Origin: Stramenopiles sp. TOSAG23-6
Taxonomy: Eukaryota; Sar
Reading direction: 5' to 3'
Length of the DNA: 51,351 nt
Assembly (NCBI GenBank): GCA_900128565.1
Contig: LT635921.1
Span: forward strand, 1-51,351
A program made the translations under genes and the position numbers. Under the pieces are notes generated by a model. It had not been told where the DNA came from and searched no databases. It saw only the letters and a program-made list of their open reading frames with translations. Shown piece by piece: positions 1-10,272 of the stretch (the first letter of the stretch is position 1; every line of letters begins with the position of its first letter).

Positions 1-3000
1 CAGAGTTCTAAACAAACATGTATTTTGTTAAATGGTCAAATTGCTATTTTGGTAAAGAAGAGTATGGCTTGTACATTGATACAGACACTTATAAGAGGTA
101 GACGCAGCCGAAAAATAGCAGATGCAAAATATCAAAAAGAAATGGAGGAAAGAGCAAAAGCATTTAAGATTCAATCCCGTATGGAGGAATCCTCAAGAGA
201 GAGATTTAAAAATGAGCGCTATGATAAAAAATGTGCTCGTCGTCTTCGGAGACAATCAAATGTATATTCAAAAGATAAATCATACATATTCAAAGATCCA
301 ACATCCTCTTTGGTGATTAGTAGTGGAAGTGAATATAGCAGTGAATCTGAAATTGAGGATATGCATTTTTCCTTATTTGATGAGGATACTAGCCGACGAG
401 TATTATGGACTTCAACTAATGATGGTACGACTGTATGTGTAGTAGATATGGTTGAATACACTTTCAAAGAAATCGAAAGTGTTGGTATGAATTTTCTAGG
501 TCTCAATAAAGTCCAAATAAAGGAATTAGTAAATGAAGTTCGTAAGCATCGTGATGCTATTCTTGAAAAAAAGAGAGAAGCGTGTGTTCTAAGAAATATA
601 AGTGACACTATTAGTAATTCTGCCAAAGCTGCAATGTCAGCTGCTAAAGATGCAGTAGTTGCGTCTGGTCTGGCGCAGTTTGTAGAAGAAAACGTGAAAA
701 GAATACACACTGAAGGATTGGCATGGTTTGCCCTAGAGGAAGAAATATGGTCTATTCTACGAAGCTCTTCAAGACTAATTAGACTTTGGGATACATTCAA
801 AACCATGATTGCAGATGGACAAGAGACATTACGTACAGGTGTAAAAGAACTATCCAATAAACCACTTATCAGTAATGCTCCGAATATTAGAGAGGCACTA
901 AGTGAAGACTTCGAGCGAGGAGGCTATGATAAGTTATTGGATAGCTCTGAAAATACTGATCGCGACTCGTTTATGCTTGGGAATATGGAATTCTTCGCTC
1001 GATCTCATCCTATATTAGATAACCCACAGTCTCTACGCTGTTCATATTGGTTATCTCATAAGTGCTACTTTGATTTGGAAGATTTTGTAGAGAACTCTGT
1101 AAACGTCGATTCTCTTTTCTTTGATGATCATGAAAACGAGGTAGAAATAAATGAAAACACTATACCAAAAAAGAATTTTTACATCAACGAAAGTGTTCAT
1201 GTACTACTCGAAAATGATGACGAAGAAGATTCTGATGATTTCTTTGTTACTGTAGATAAATTGCAACAGAAAAAGGATTCAAAGAAGAAACGCAATGCTC
1301 GCATTTATGCATTAAGTGCTGCTGACAATGGAATGGTAACCGTGCAATACATGGATGATTCAATAGAGAAAATACCGACCAAAGATGCAAAGGCCCGATT
1401 AACACACAATGAAGTTCAAGATGCTAAACAAGGAAGCAATGTAGAACCCCCGGTTATTGGTGTAGTATCAATAGGACAGTCTATACTTGTCAGACACAAC
1501 GACACATGGAACTCTGCAACCGTATATGCAGTCTCACCCCATAGAATATGTGCGTTGTATAAAGATGGTACCATCGAAACAATCAAAAAAGATATTGCTG
1601 CGAAAACCATACAGCTTGATGATAAATCTGATATTATAGAGGACGAATCTATCGAAGGTCAATTAAATCCAAAATTAAACGAGTTAGAAAAAGAACTTCT
1701 TGAAAACCAGCTTATTTTAGAAAAACTTAATGATGAGCTTGCTATAAGCACACTATATTTAGAGAAATTAAATTCAAAAAAACGCATCACAGGTAAACTA
1801 TTTAAGAAACAACGCGCTAAAAGCAAAATTACATCCTTAAACCAGAAAAAACAAAATATACTTTTAAAGTGTGCTGCATTACAGAAATCTAAAGATAGTA
1901 TTCAGAAAAGTAATGGAGAAAAAAATCCCCGAAGCACAAAAATGAAGACGGCTGCAACAAGTAATATACCTTCAATGAACCAAAGTGTGGGGCTTACATC
2001 AGATATTCGTTTATTAATCCAAGAAGTTCGTCGGCGTAAATTCCCATTATTATTGCGAGACTGGTTCTATTCGTCATGGGTGTGGAGTATCCTTGAGAAT
2101 CTAGTAGATAATCCAGATTTATTTCTTCAAGGAAATCCACAAAATCCTAAACTAATGCCTATAAGTAAACTTGAATTTCAGAGTCTTATTGCACGTCTAG
2201 GCCACTCTGACGATCCTGACTTATGTTCTGATGAAAAAGTCACAGAGACATTTAATAATATTTCTAAACTTCAAAAACCAAAAATCGGTGTTGGGTGGAA
2301 ATTATTGAAGAAACGTGTTGCATTTAGTAATGTTAATTATGTACCATTTACTGCTGTATATAAATGGGTAGCAAATCGAAGAATCTGTATCCCTTCTTTT
2401 GATGAAAATGCAAACGAAGGAGACCAACTTTTAAATGATCTAGATAATGAAGGAAACACTAGCCCTCAGTCAAACACATCAACTTCTACAAGCATTCGCA
2501 AAGTTCCGTGGCATACATTTTTCTTTGACTATATGAACGAAGAAGAAGAAAGAATTCGTTGTAGCGGCCTTCAAGTTTCAAAGGTTTTAGAGCAAGCGAA
2601 TTTACAAGCCAAAGATGAGGTAAAGAAATTATCTGATATTGGTTTACTGGCACTGCAACTAGAGATTGAAAAATTGACACAAGCAGAAGAATCTTCTAAT
2701 ATATATGCATTAGATGCAATACCAGAAAATAATTCCAAAACATTAGAGCGACAAAGAAAAGTGGTAGATGAATTGAATAGTAAAGAAGCAAAACGCTTGC
2801 CATTACCACAACTGAACATGGGTGAAGCTATTGAAGTGCATTTTGTTGTGAAACTTAATAGAATTACTGAAATATCGAATAAAAATATTGATGAATTAGA
2901 GAGTTATGACGATAGAGATATTGAGAATAATCAGGGACATGTTGAAGGTGAAATGCCCAAGGAAATAGATGATAATGATGAATTAGTGAGTAACGCAAAT

Positions 3001-6000
3001 ATATCAAGTGAGACGGATACACTTATCGGAGAAAAAATGTCTCCAGATAAGGGTACTCTAAACGATCTTAAAGACTCTAGTGTTGGAACGGCTATGGATC
3101 CAGCTATACTATCCATTGTTAAAGACTCGAGTACTGAAACAGCTTTAGATACATCTAATACTAGAGACTCTACTGTTGAAATCCCTCCGGGTATAGATAA
3201 ACAATCTACCGAGAAAGAATCCAATAAGACACAAGTAACACCAATACGTTTAGAGAATGAGCCAATAAGTGATGCTGTTTCACCGATTACAGCCAATACT
3301 TCAACATTTGATGTGCTTCTTCTTAAATCTAGAAAAGAAAAGATGCCAAAGTGGATACCGGGAATCGTGGTTCGCTGCTGGCCAGATGGAGATTTTGACA
3401 TTAAACTACCCAACACAACATCATATAAAGGATTGACTCCTACAGAAATAAAAGAAGAGGAATCAAAACATTTAATACACCGTTGCGATCGTCGTCTAAT
3501 AAGAAAACCGTTGAATATTTTACACAACTTACTTACCAGTTCTATCATAGAACTTGAGAACGCTGATCGAGAAGAAAAAAAGAAGAACAAGAGAAAAAAT
3601 GAATTGAAAGCTAAATTAAAGAGGTTCGGAGATGCCGGGCAATTTGCTGGGATGTCATTGAAACAAATTCGTAATAAGCGTAGAGAGAGGGAGCTTCGTA
3701 GAATTACCGGCAACATTGGTGCCAAAGTAGATATAAAGAAACGAATGGAGGATATAAAAAAGAAGCAACTACTAGAAAAGCAAATAATTGAGTCTCGTAA
3801 AAAGAAATTAGAACTTTTGAAAAACCGAAGATATGATACACTTCATGGATTAGTATCATCTGGGAGTACAATAGATAACGAAAAAGAAAAACAAAAGACA
3901 AAACAAGAAGAAATCGATGCAGTTGAATGGATCAAAGAAGAGTTGAAAAAGAAATGTATCACCCCTGCACAGTTGTATCGAATGGCAGATAAAAACAGAC
4001 GTGATTGTATTCGTATACAAGAATTCGAGATTGGGATTAATAAGTCAGGAATTATTGGGACACCCGAACAGATTCGCGCACTGTTTCGAGCAATTGATTT
4101 AGATAGGAATGGAACACTGAGTTTTGCTGAGATAGAAAAAGTTGTAACCGATGTAAAAATTCTCTCTCTAGCAGAAAAGACAAAAATGGCGACTGCAATG
4201 CGTGCAAAAAAACGAAAAATGGCGCAAGACATGAAGGAGAAGAGACAGCAAGTGAAAAGGGCCAGGGAAGATAAGCTAGGAGAACGAATTAAGAAGGAAT
4301 CTCGTTCTTTACAACAAGAAATCATCAAACTAGAGGAGTCATTATCAAAAGAAGGTGGTTGGAACAAGCGCGACGTCGCTCTATTGGCAAGTAAACGGGA
4401 GCGCCTCGAGGCTGTTCTAGCTCAAATTGAAGAATACGAGAGGGTTAAACGCGAAGAAGAAAAAAGATTAAGACTTGAAAAGAGAAAAAGGTTAAGACAG
4501 GAAAAATTAGAGCGTAAAAAAGAGCGACGAAGAAGGCGCAAAGAAAAACAATTGGAAATTAATGGTTTGATTGATTCTTCAAGAAAGCGTAAAAAGAAAA
4601 AGAAAAAAACAAATTCTGAACATGCAAAGGCTATCTCAAATTGGGATACACAGATGAAAGAAAATGAGACAGAAATAAAGAAGCGCAGGCGTAAAAGAAA
4701 AGAAGCTGATGAACTTGCTGCACAAGAGGCAAGGGATGCATTAAAAGAAGCAATATTGAAACGTCAGAAATCTAAGGGTTTAACAATGCAAGAAAAAAAG
4801 TGGCTTCAGCATAGAGAAGAATCGCTGCAAAAGAAAAATAAGACTTCTATGATATCATCTACACGTAAAAATCGCTTGGAAGAAGCACGCGAACGAAAAG
4901 AGAAGTTATTGTTAGACATTAAATCGACTGGGATAAAAAAGCGACAGGCTCGTCGTCAGCGACAAGTTCTACACAATCAGCTATCAGGAACTTCATCATC
5001 AAAAGATTTAGCTTTGCAATTAGAACTTAGCGGAGATCTAAAGCGTATGATAGTACAATTACAAAGAGCTTTGCGTAAAAACTATATGACACTGCAATAT
5101 GTATTTAATAAGATGACTGAAGAAACCACGGATTCACTTTTATTAAACACTGTTGATGATGACAAAAAGACTGTATCTAAAGGGCAATTTATACGAGGTT
5201 TGACAAACATTGGTATAATAGACAATCTTGGTAAAATTAGCAATGATGGAAAAGATGGACCTAAATTAAATACAATGTCAAAGGCTGAAATATGTAAACT
5301 TGCTGCCGCACTATTTGCTCATTTGGATAAAGATAAAGATGGTCGACTTACTATTGATGAATTAACTTCAGTACTTGGGAACCCAGCCGAATCGGATAAA
5401 TTGAAAGAATTAAGAGAAAGAAGGGCTCGACAAAGACAGAGAAAATTGGATGAAATAGAAAGTCGGCGAAAATTAAAAGAAACCGCTACAAAGGCAAAAG
5501 TTCTTGCAGATGCACAGATTGCGATAAAACATGTTCGTCATATCATGAAGTCACGGAATATGAGTGTTTCTGGTCTCTTTAAAATTCTTGATACAGATAG
5601 GAGTGCTTCAATTACACCATTGGAACTTGAGGCCGGAATTACTGCTCTTCTACCCTTACGAAAAGACGGAAGGGAGATTTCAAAAGGAGCCGTAAAAGCT
5701 CTTTTCAGAGAAATCGATGGAGGTGAAGGTGGTGATCGCCGAATAACGTATGAAGAATTAGCAGCTGTATTTGACCCCACAAAAAATGAAATAAAAGACG
5801 GGAAAGCTGCACTTAAAAAAAAAGTTGAAAAAAAGAAAGCTCTTGCACAACATGAGGCATTGCAGCGTCAAAATCATTTAGATCGTATGCAAAAAGCAAT
5901 GGAAGCACGCGAACGTTTGCGTTCAAAACGACTTGAGGAAGAATCAGTTTTTGTGAGAGGTGATTGGAAGAAGGAAGCTTCTTCACCAGCCTTTGAATTT

Positions 6001-8349
6001 GAAAGTGCTAAATCGAAGGAGGACGAAAAGTATATGGTAAAGAAGAAAGATCCTTACCTTGAGATATCTGCTGCAGAAAGAAGGAAACTGTGGGAGAAAG
6101 CAAACAAAGAAGCAAAGAAAGCACGTGAGTTGTCAGTTTTAGTAGAAGAGAAAGAGAAAATTAGAAAGAAAAATATGAAATTAAGAATTGAAAAGAAAAA
6201 AAGGGAAATGACTAAAGCAGAAGTTGCGAAGCGTAAAAAACAAAATCAAAATCAAAGAGAAGAGCATGAAAGGAAAGTTAAGGAGTTCGCTAAAAAAGAG
6301 AATGCTCGGATAGAGCACCAATTGCTTATGCTTCAACGCCACGCATCTCACGCGAATAAGGAGTTGTTTACTCTTCTTGGACATTTATGTGCACCGAATG
6401 AAGCTTCTCCGGCACATAAAAAAGCTGGATATAATGTTGAACAATTTCATGATTTGGAAAACGAATTCAAAGAATGTGAAAAATCTACTTTGCATGCAGT
6501 CAATGGTATCGATACCATCCACAGAAGAGATTTAGGAAAAGAAAAATCTGCTGAAGCATCACGTTTGCTTACTATCATGGTTGGTGCAGCAGCAGAAATC
6601 GAATGTGGGGACCTCTCACAAAGTTGCGGTTTGCCTTTACAATTATCTCCTGAACGCCACGACATACTAAAACGTACTTCAGAATCCGCGTCACGTGAAT
6701 TAAAAGAACTTATTGGATATAATAGTAAAGCAATAAAGGAAGTAGATGCAGAAAAGATAGCACACTATTATATGCGACGAGTCAGTGCGTTGGCAAAATT
6801 TATGTTAGCTATCAGACGACAGGCAACTGATTTTCTTGAGAAAAATAACTCTAAAATAAAAGACACTCACAAGAAACGGCCAACTGTGAAAGAAATGGAT
6901 GAGGAAAAATTACAGACTATGAGACATCATCGAAATGTACAACGCGTTGAAATATTTTGTCGCGAAGCTGATGCATTAGTTAGAATGCGGCTTGCATCTA
7001 TATGCGTCGTTTATAGAAATGAAAAACATGTTGAAAAGAAAAAACCTTTGATTGAAGACACACCCGAGCCAGTAGTAGAAATAAAACAAGAAAAACTCAA
7101 AAGTAAGAAAAGTAAAAGTAAAAGTAAGAGTAAAAGTAAAAAGATGGATAAATACAAGGCTAGATTAAACAATAGAAAAATACAAACCAAACACATATCG
7201 GAATTAAAAGAGGAAGACGAGAAAGACGAGAAAGAGAAAGGAGGTTTATTCTCTCGTTTGAAGTCGCGCATTCTGCCAGGACTGAGAAAGGCTAAATTCC
7301 AAGAACAGGTAATGGCAAAGCTTCAATACGAAAAATTAAGAAAAGAAGAAGAGAGTCGCCGTGAAGAGCAAGAACGACAGCTAATGTATGACGAGGAACA
7401 GGATGCTCGATTTATTGCCAAAGTTCGTAGGGCACGATTGCGAAAAGCGAGGGCAAAAGCAAAGAAAGCAGAGGCCAAGGCAAAAAAACTTGAAGCGGAT
7501 GCCAAAGCAAAAGAAGAAAAGGAAGCCAAAGCTAAAGCAGCACGTGAAGCCAAAGCTAAAGCAGCACGTGAAGCCAAAGTAAAAGAAGAAAAGGAAGCTA
7601 AAGCTAAAGCAGAACGTGAAGCGAAAGCGAAAGCAGAAAGTGAAGCCAAAGCAAAAGCAGAAAGTGAAGCCAAGGCAAAAGCTTTACAAGAAATAGAAGC
7701 AGAAGCAAAAGCAAAGGTAAAAGCATTGCAAGAATTCGAAGCAAAAGAAAAAGCAAGTAACGGTAGTAGTAGCAGTAGTAGCAGTAGCAGCAGTGATGAT
7801 GATGATAATTGGAAAACATTTGTTCGCCAGATGAAATTAACTACACATCCAAGAAATAATTTAAACTTTAATTCTCTACATTTTGTTCACTCTGAAGTCT
7901 TATGTGCAGCAGCAAAGTCATCAAACGAAAACGGATTCGTTGGTTGCAAATTTTCGGATGGTGTTGATTCTTTCGGTGTTGTTCTCAGTGGGTTTGAGCC
8001 AATTGATAAAGCTGGAAATTTAGGAGAGCCACAAAAATCAGGCATTATTTCAGTTGGAATGTCACTAATTAGTGTTCAACCACAACAGAAAAATAAAACT
8101 TGGAGGAAAATAAAAGGGTGTAAAGCGGCAGGAATTCTAGCACTTTTACCTTCAGATAGAGTAAAAGAAATCCTTTTACAGTTAGCAAAAGAAGAGAAAA
8201 AAATGATATTTGGGATGATCACTCCATCATTATTGGACCAAATGCGATCAGTATGTTGTACTATTATACAAAAAAGGACAAGGAAGTTCTTGTTGTCCCG
8301 AAGGAAATACGCAAATGAAAAAGCTCTTCTTCGTGAAGAGGTTTGGTAA
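1..8349 (+). CDS. Giant EF-hand/IQ coiled-coil protein with Tudor-like and PDZ-like segments (5' partial)
   Basis: The frame is open from base 1, so the N-terminus probably lies outside the window; the first ATG in view is at 64 (about 2,760 aa from there). An IQ motif (IQxxxRGxxxR) follows that ATG at once and a weaker one sits near the C-terminus, both suggesting calmodulin binding. Tudor/agenet-like beta segments lie near residues 408-446, 463-516 and 1093-1143. EF-hand loops start near residue 1345 (D-L-D-R-N-G), 1755 (D-K-D-K-D-G), 1843 (degenerate) and 1885 (atypical, Gly-rich); the first two should bind Ca2+. Between them are very long Lys/Glu/Arg coiled coils. Residues about 2460-2566 are an Ala-Lys-Glu repeat, followed by a Ser run and an Asp run. 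Residues about 2615-2712 have a PDZ-like pattern. Likely a Ca2+-responsive scaffold, perhaps cytoskeletal. No known orthologue is recognised; function is inference. Confidence 0.85.
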   Translation, partial: QSSKQTCILLNGQIAILVKKSMACTLIQTLIRGRRSRKIADAKYQKEMEERAKAFKIQSRMEESSRERFKNERYDKKCARRLRRQSNVYSKDKSYIFKDPTSSLVISSGSEYSSESEIEDMHFSLFDEDTSRRVLWTSTNDGTTVCVVDMVEYTFKEIESVGMNFLGLNKVQIKELVNEVRKHRDAILEKKREACVLRNISDTISNSAKAAMSAAKDAVVASGLAQFVEENVKRIHTEGLAWFALEEEIWSILRSSSRLIRLWDTFKTMIADGQETLRTGVKELSNKPLISNAPNIREALSEDFERGGYDKLLDSSENTDRDSFMLGNMEFFARSHPILDNPQSLRCSYWLSHKCYFDLEDFVENSVNVDSLFFDDHENEVEINENTIPKKNFYINESVHVLLENDDEEDSDDFFVTVDKLQQKKDSKKKRNARIYALSAADNGMVTVQYMDDSIEKIPTKDAKARLTHNEVQDAKQGSNVEPPVIGVVSIGQSILVRHNDTWNSATVYAVSPHRICALYKDGTIETIKKDIAAKTIQLDDKSDIIEDESIEGQLNPKLNELEKELLENQLILEKLNDELAISTLYLEKLNSKKRITGKLFKKQRAKSKITSLNQKKQNILLKCAALQKSKDSIQKSNGEKNPRSTKMKTAATSNIPSMNQSVGLTSDIRLLIQEVRRRKFPLLLRDWFYSSWVWSILENLVDNPDLFLQGNPQNPKLMPISKLEFQSLIARLGHSDDPDLCSDEKVTETFNNISKLQKPKIGVGWKLLKKRVAFSNVNYVPFTAVYKWVANRRICIPSFDENANEGDQLLNDLDNEGNTSPQSNTSTSTSIRKVPWHTFFFDYMNEEEERIRCSGLQVSKVLEQANLQAKDEVKKLSDIGLLALQLEIEKLTQAEESSNIYALDAIPENNSKTLERQRKVVDELNSKEAKRLPLPQLNMGEAIEVHFVVKLNRITEISNKNIDELESYDDRDIENNQGHVEGEMPKEIDDNDELVSNANISSETDTLIGEKMSPDKGTLNDLKDSSVGTAMDPAILSIVKDSSTETALDTSNTRDSTVEIPPGIDKQSTEKESNKTQVTPIRLENEPISDAVSPITANTSTFDVLLLKSRKEKMPKWIPGIVVRCWPDGDFDIKLPNTTSYKGLTPTEIKEEESKHLIHRCDRRLIRKPLNILHNLLTSSIIELENADREEKKKNKRKNELKAKLKRFGDAGQFAGMSLKQIRNKRRERELRRITGNIGAKVDIKKRMEDIKKKQLLEKQIIESRKKKLELLKNRRYDTLHGLVSSGSTIDNEKEKQKTKQEEIDAVEWIKEELKKKCITPAQLYRMADKNRRDCIRIQEFEIGINKSGIIGTPEQIRALFRAIDLDRNGTLSFAEIEKVVTDVKILSLAEKTKMATAMRAKKRKMAQDMKEKRQQVKRAREDKLGERIKKESRSLQQEIIKLEESLSKEGGWNKRDVALLASKRERLEAVLAQIEEYERVKREEEKRLRLEKRKRLRQEKLERKKERRRRRKEKQLEINGLIDSSRKRKKKKKKTNSEHAKAISNWDTQMKENETEIKKRRRKRKEADELAAQEARDALKEAILKRQKSKGLTMQEKKWLQHREESLQKKNKTSMISSTRKNRLEEARERKEKLLLDIKSTGIKKRQARRQRQVLHNQLSGTSSSKDLALQLELSGDLKRMIVQLQRALRKNYMTLQYVFNKMTEETTDSLLLNTVDDDKKTVSKGQFIRGLTNIGIIDNLGKISNDGKDGPKLNTMSKAEICKLAAALFAHLDKDKDGRLTIDELTSVLGNPAESDKLKELRERRARQRQRKLDEIESRRKLKETATKAKVLADAQIAIKHVRHIMKSRNMSVSGLFKILDTDRSASITPLELEAGITALLPLRKDGREISKGAVKALFREIDGGEGGDRRITYEELAAVFDPTKNEIKDGKAALKKKVEKKKALAQHEALQRQNHLDRMQKAMEARERLRSKRLEEESVFVRGDWKKEASSPAFEFESAKSKEDEKYMVKKKDPYLEISAAERRKLWEKANKEAKKARELSVLVEEKEKIRKKNMKLRIEKKKREMTKAEVAKRKKQNQNQREEHERKVKEFAKKENARIEHQLLMLQRHASHANKELFTLLGHLCAPNEASPAHKKAGYNVEQFHDLENEFKECEKSTLHAVNGIDTIHRRDLGKEKSAEASRLLTIMVGAAAEIECGDLSQSCGLPLQLSPERHDILKRTSESASRELKELIGYNSKAIKEVDAEKIAHYYMRRVSALAKFMLAIRRQATDFLEKNNSKIKDTHKKRPTVKEMDEEKLQTMRHHRNVQRVEIFCREADALVRMRLASICVVYRNEKHVEKKKPLIEDTPEPVVEIKQEKLKSKKSKSKSKSKSKKMDKYKARLNNRKIQTKHISELKEEDEKDEKEKGGLFSRLKSRILPGLRKAKFQEQVMAKLQYEKLRKEEESRREEQERQLMYDEEQDARFIAKVRRARLRKARAKAKKAEAKAKKLEADAKAKEEKEAKAKAAREAKAKAAREAKVKEEKEAKAKAEREAKAKAESEAKAKAESEAKAKALQEIEAEAKAKVKALQEFEAKEKASNGSSSSSSSSSSDDDDNWKTFVRQMKLTTHPRNNLNFNSLHFVHSEVLCAAAKSSNENGFVGCKFSDGVDSFGVVLSGFEPIDKAGNLGEPQKSGIISVGMSLISVQPQQKNKTWRKIKGCKAAGILALLPSDRVKEILLQLAKEEKKMIFGMITPSLLDQMRSVCCTIIQKRTRKFLLSRRKYANEKALLREEVW

Positions 8350-8372
8350 TTAGCACACCATATATTCATTGT

Positions 8373-8392
8373 CACATGTATAACTACATGTG
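8373..8392. terminator. Hairpin in a convergent 3' gap
   Basis: A perfect 8-bp inverted repeat (CACATGTA / TACATGTG) with a TAAC loop lies in the 90-bp gap between the convergent giant gene and the HAD phosphatase. It could affect 3'-end formation on either strand, but eukaryotic terminators are not defined by hairpins, so the role is a guess. Confidence 0.25.
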
Positions 8393-8439
8393 GGACATTT
8401 TCTGTTTATTATAGGTTTTATTCCATAAAAATTAATTTA

Positions 8440-10272
8440 TTATTTACTCGATCTTCTAAAAGCATTTTGAAATATTTTTAATACTTCTTCTCCACTACTC
8501 CAACTACAAACCTTTGGCATTCCAATACGTGTTGTTTGATACTTTACTTTTTTATTTTGATCCAGCATACTCTCTCGGTCAAGTTTTTCTATTTTTACCA
8601 TTTCTTTATGTAATGACCAATTTTTGCGTGCAAGGACCATGTGATTTGGGAAAATATTTTTTTTAGTAAAAGGTTTTGTTAGGTACAAAATTTTAAAAAA
8701 AAAAAAGAATTTAGAATTGATCCTGAAAACAAACACGTCATTCGTCCCTAAGAAGTTACACGGACAAACATCTCCACGACCATCACCAACATACAGAATT
8801 CGTTCTGTGCTTAATTTATCTAGAGTTAGTTCATTTCGATGACTGACATTATTAAGTGGAATAGTATTTACATCAGGATAATTTATTTTCTGTCGATGTC
8901 TGCGCGCAAGTAATTGCTTCAATGCCAAACCTTTACAAAGATTCGGAGGACATTTTGGACAAAAATGTGCGTCGCGATGAAACGGTTTTATTCTAAGAAT
9001 TTCATTTGCGTGTGATGCGAGAGGTGTTTCTGTTTTTTGCCATTCACCAACATTGCTTATAATACCACCACTAGCAAATAAATCCTCAAGACCAAGAAAT
9101 TCTAATATAACAGAGATATACCATGTATTTGCATCACTTAGAATTAATAAATCTGCACCAGCAGCAGAAGCAAGTTGAACAGCTTCAATCATTTTAACAA
9201 ATACAGGAATACTTTGCAACGCATTAGAAAGATCACTTTTGGTAATACGTGCTTTATAATTCTCAGATGATACATTTTGTTCCGTCTGAATCTGTTTTCC
9301 TATTTCGTCAGAATTGTCTTCGGAAAGAAGTTTTAGAATACAATGGTCCATCAGTGCAGTCCAACAACCTTTACCATAGTGATCAGGGTCAGTTTTTTGG
9401 ATTAATTTTGCATATTTTCGTAAAGATGGACGTAGTTGATCAAATACCCAAGTATCGCTGTTTTCATTCACTAAAGACCAATCAAAGTCAAATACGCATA
9501 GAGTGGGTTCAATAGGCAAAAACACTTTGTTAGATGCCCATTCTATGGCTTCAACAGTTGTATTAAAACAAATAGTTGCCCCTGAAGCAATGAGCTTTTT
9601 TTCTGTAAATGAAGTCAATACACCACATATTATACCAATACCTGCAGCTGATGCAGACCCACAACCTGATGGAGAATCTTCAAACGCAATGCATTGACTT
9701 GGATGAAAGCCTATTTTTGCAGCGGCGCGTTGATAGGGTTCAGGATGAGGTTTACTTTCATTGCAATCACAGTTTGTTATTCGCAAATGTGGAGGAAATA
9801 ATTTACCAATTTTAGGTGCTGCGTCTAATAAAGCTGATGCTACGATGCGATATGATCCTGTGCACAACACAGTGGATACCGATCCAGATTGCAGCTTCTC
9901 AATGGCTTTGGATACTCCGTCAAAAACCACTGGAGGAGGAGCCTGTGTGACGAAATCTGCCATTTTTGTCTGCTTCAACGACATCAACTCGTCCGCACTT
10001 ATAGGGACATTTTTAAATGACCTTTCTCGACGCACCAGACCACGAGATGCTATTCTAAGTACTAATTTATCAGCCAAACCATTACCAGGCACACCTATAT
10101 GTGCATTATACAGCTCTTCATCCAATATTTCAGATGCAGTTTCAATTGATATATTAACCACAGAAGCCAGTGTAGCGCGCCAGTTGAATAGACTGATTTG
10201 TTCACTATCAATTAGAGTCCCATCCATATCAAAGATAAATCCATGACAACCCAATGATGTAGTGGAACTCAT
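8440..10272 (-). CDS. Bifunctional HAD phosphatase: beta-PGM-like domain fused to PHOSPHO1/2-like domain
   Basis: The ATG at 10272 (610 aa) is preferred because the HAD domain starts directly after it; the 76 codons upstream look like leader DNA. Domain 1 (about residues 10-240) has the HAD nucleophile motif DMDGTLIDSE, a Lys motif (ESKPHPEP) and the acidic motif FEDSPSG, as in beta-phosphoglucomutase/sugar-phosphate phosphatases. Domain 2 (about 258-590) has DFDWSLVNENSD, LILSDAN, a Cys-rich CPKCPPNLCKG and GDGRGDVCP, the signature of the PHOSPHO1/PHOSPHO2 family (phosphoethanolamine/phosphocholine or pyridoxal-phosphate phosphatases). Both sets of catalytic Asp are present, so two active sites are expected. 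Just after the last motif, residues 513-545 form an insert absent from my recollection of the family, with a Phe run coded by T12; it may be an unspliced intron (see separate entry). Substrates are not predictable. Confidence 0.88.
   Translation of the reverse strand: MSSTTSLGCHGFIFDMDGTLIDSEQISLFNWRATLASVVNISIETASEILDEELYNAHIGVPGNGLADKLVLRIASRGLVRRERSFKNVPISADELMSLKQTKMADFVTQAPPPVVFDGVSKAIEKLQSGSVSTVLCTGSYRIVASALLDAAPKIGKLFPPHLRITNCDCNESKPHPEPYQRAAAKIGFHPSQCIAFEDSPSGCGSASAAGIGIICGVLTSFTEKKLIASGATICFNTTVEAIEWASNKVFLPIEPTLCVFDFDWSLVNENSDTWVFDQLRPSLRKYAKLIQKTDPDHYGKGCWTALMDHCILKLLSEDNSDEIGKQIQTEQNVSSENYKARITKSDLSNALQSIPVFVKMIEAVQLASAAGADLLILSDANTWYISVILEFLGLEDLFASGGIISNVGEWQKTETPLASHANEILRIKPFHRDAHFCPKCPPNLCKGLALKQLLARRHRQKINYPDVNTIPLNNVSHRNELTLDKLSTERILYVGDGRGDVCPCNFLGTNDVFVFRINSKFFFFFKILYLTKPFTKKNIFPNHMVLARKNWSLHKEMVKIEKLDRESMLDQNKKVKYQTTRIGMPKVCSWSSGEEVLKIFQNAFRRSSK
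8638..8736 (-). other. Possible 99-nt in-frame intron without AG end
   Basis: On the minus strand this stretch interrupts the expected family sequence between GTNDV and VLARKNWSLHK. It is 99 nt, about 22% GC by hand count, starts GTGTTTG, holds a T12 tract and a CTAAC branch-point-like site, and ends ACATG. Its size matches the 98- and 106-nt introns elsewhere in the window. There is no AG at the junction, so either splicing is non-canonical or this is a real coding insertion. Confidence 0.4.

Noticed and set aside
219-857. 212-codon minus-strand ORF opposite the giant gene
   Set aside because: Antisense of a strongly coding frame; no motif of its own.
7323-7673. 116-codon minus-strand ORF of Ala/Ser/Phe repeats
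   Set aside because: It is the mirror of the Ala-Lys-Glu repeat in the giant + gene; its regular composition reflects the repeat codons.
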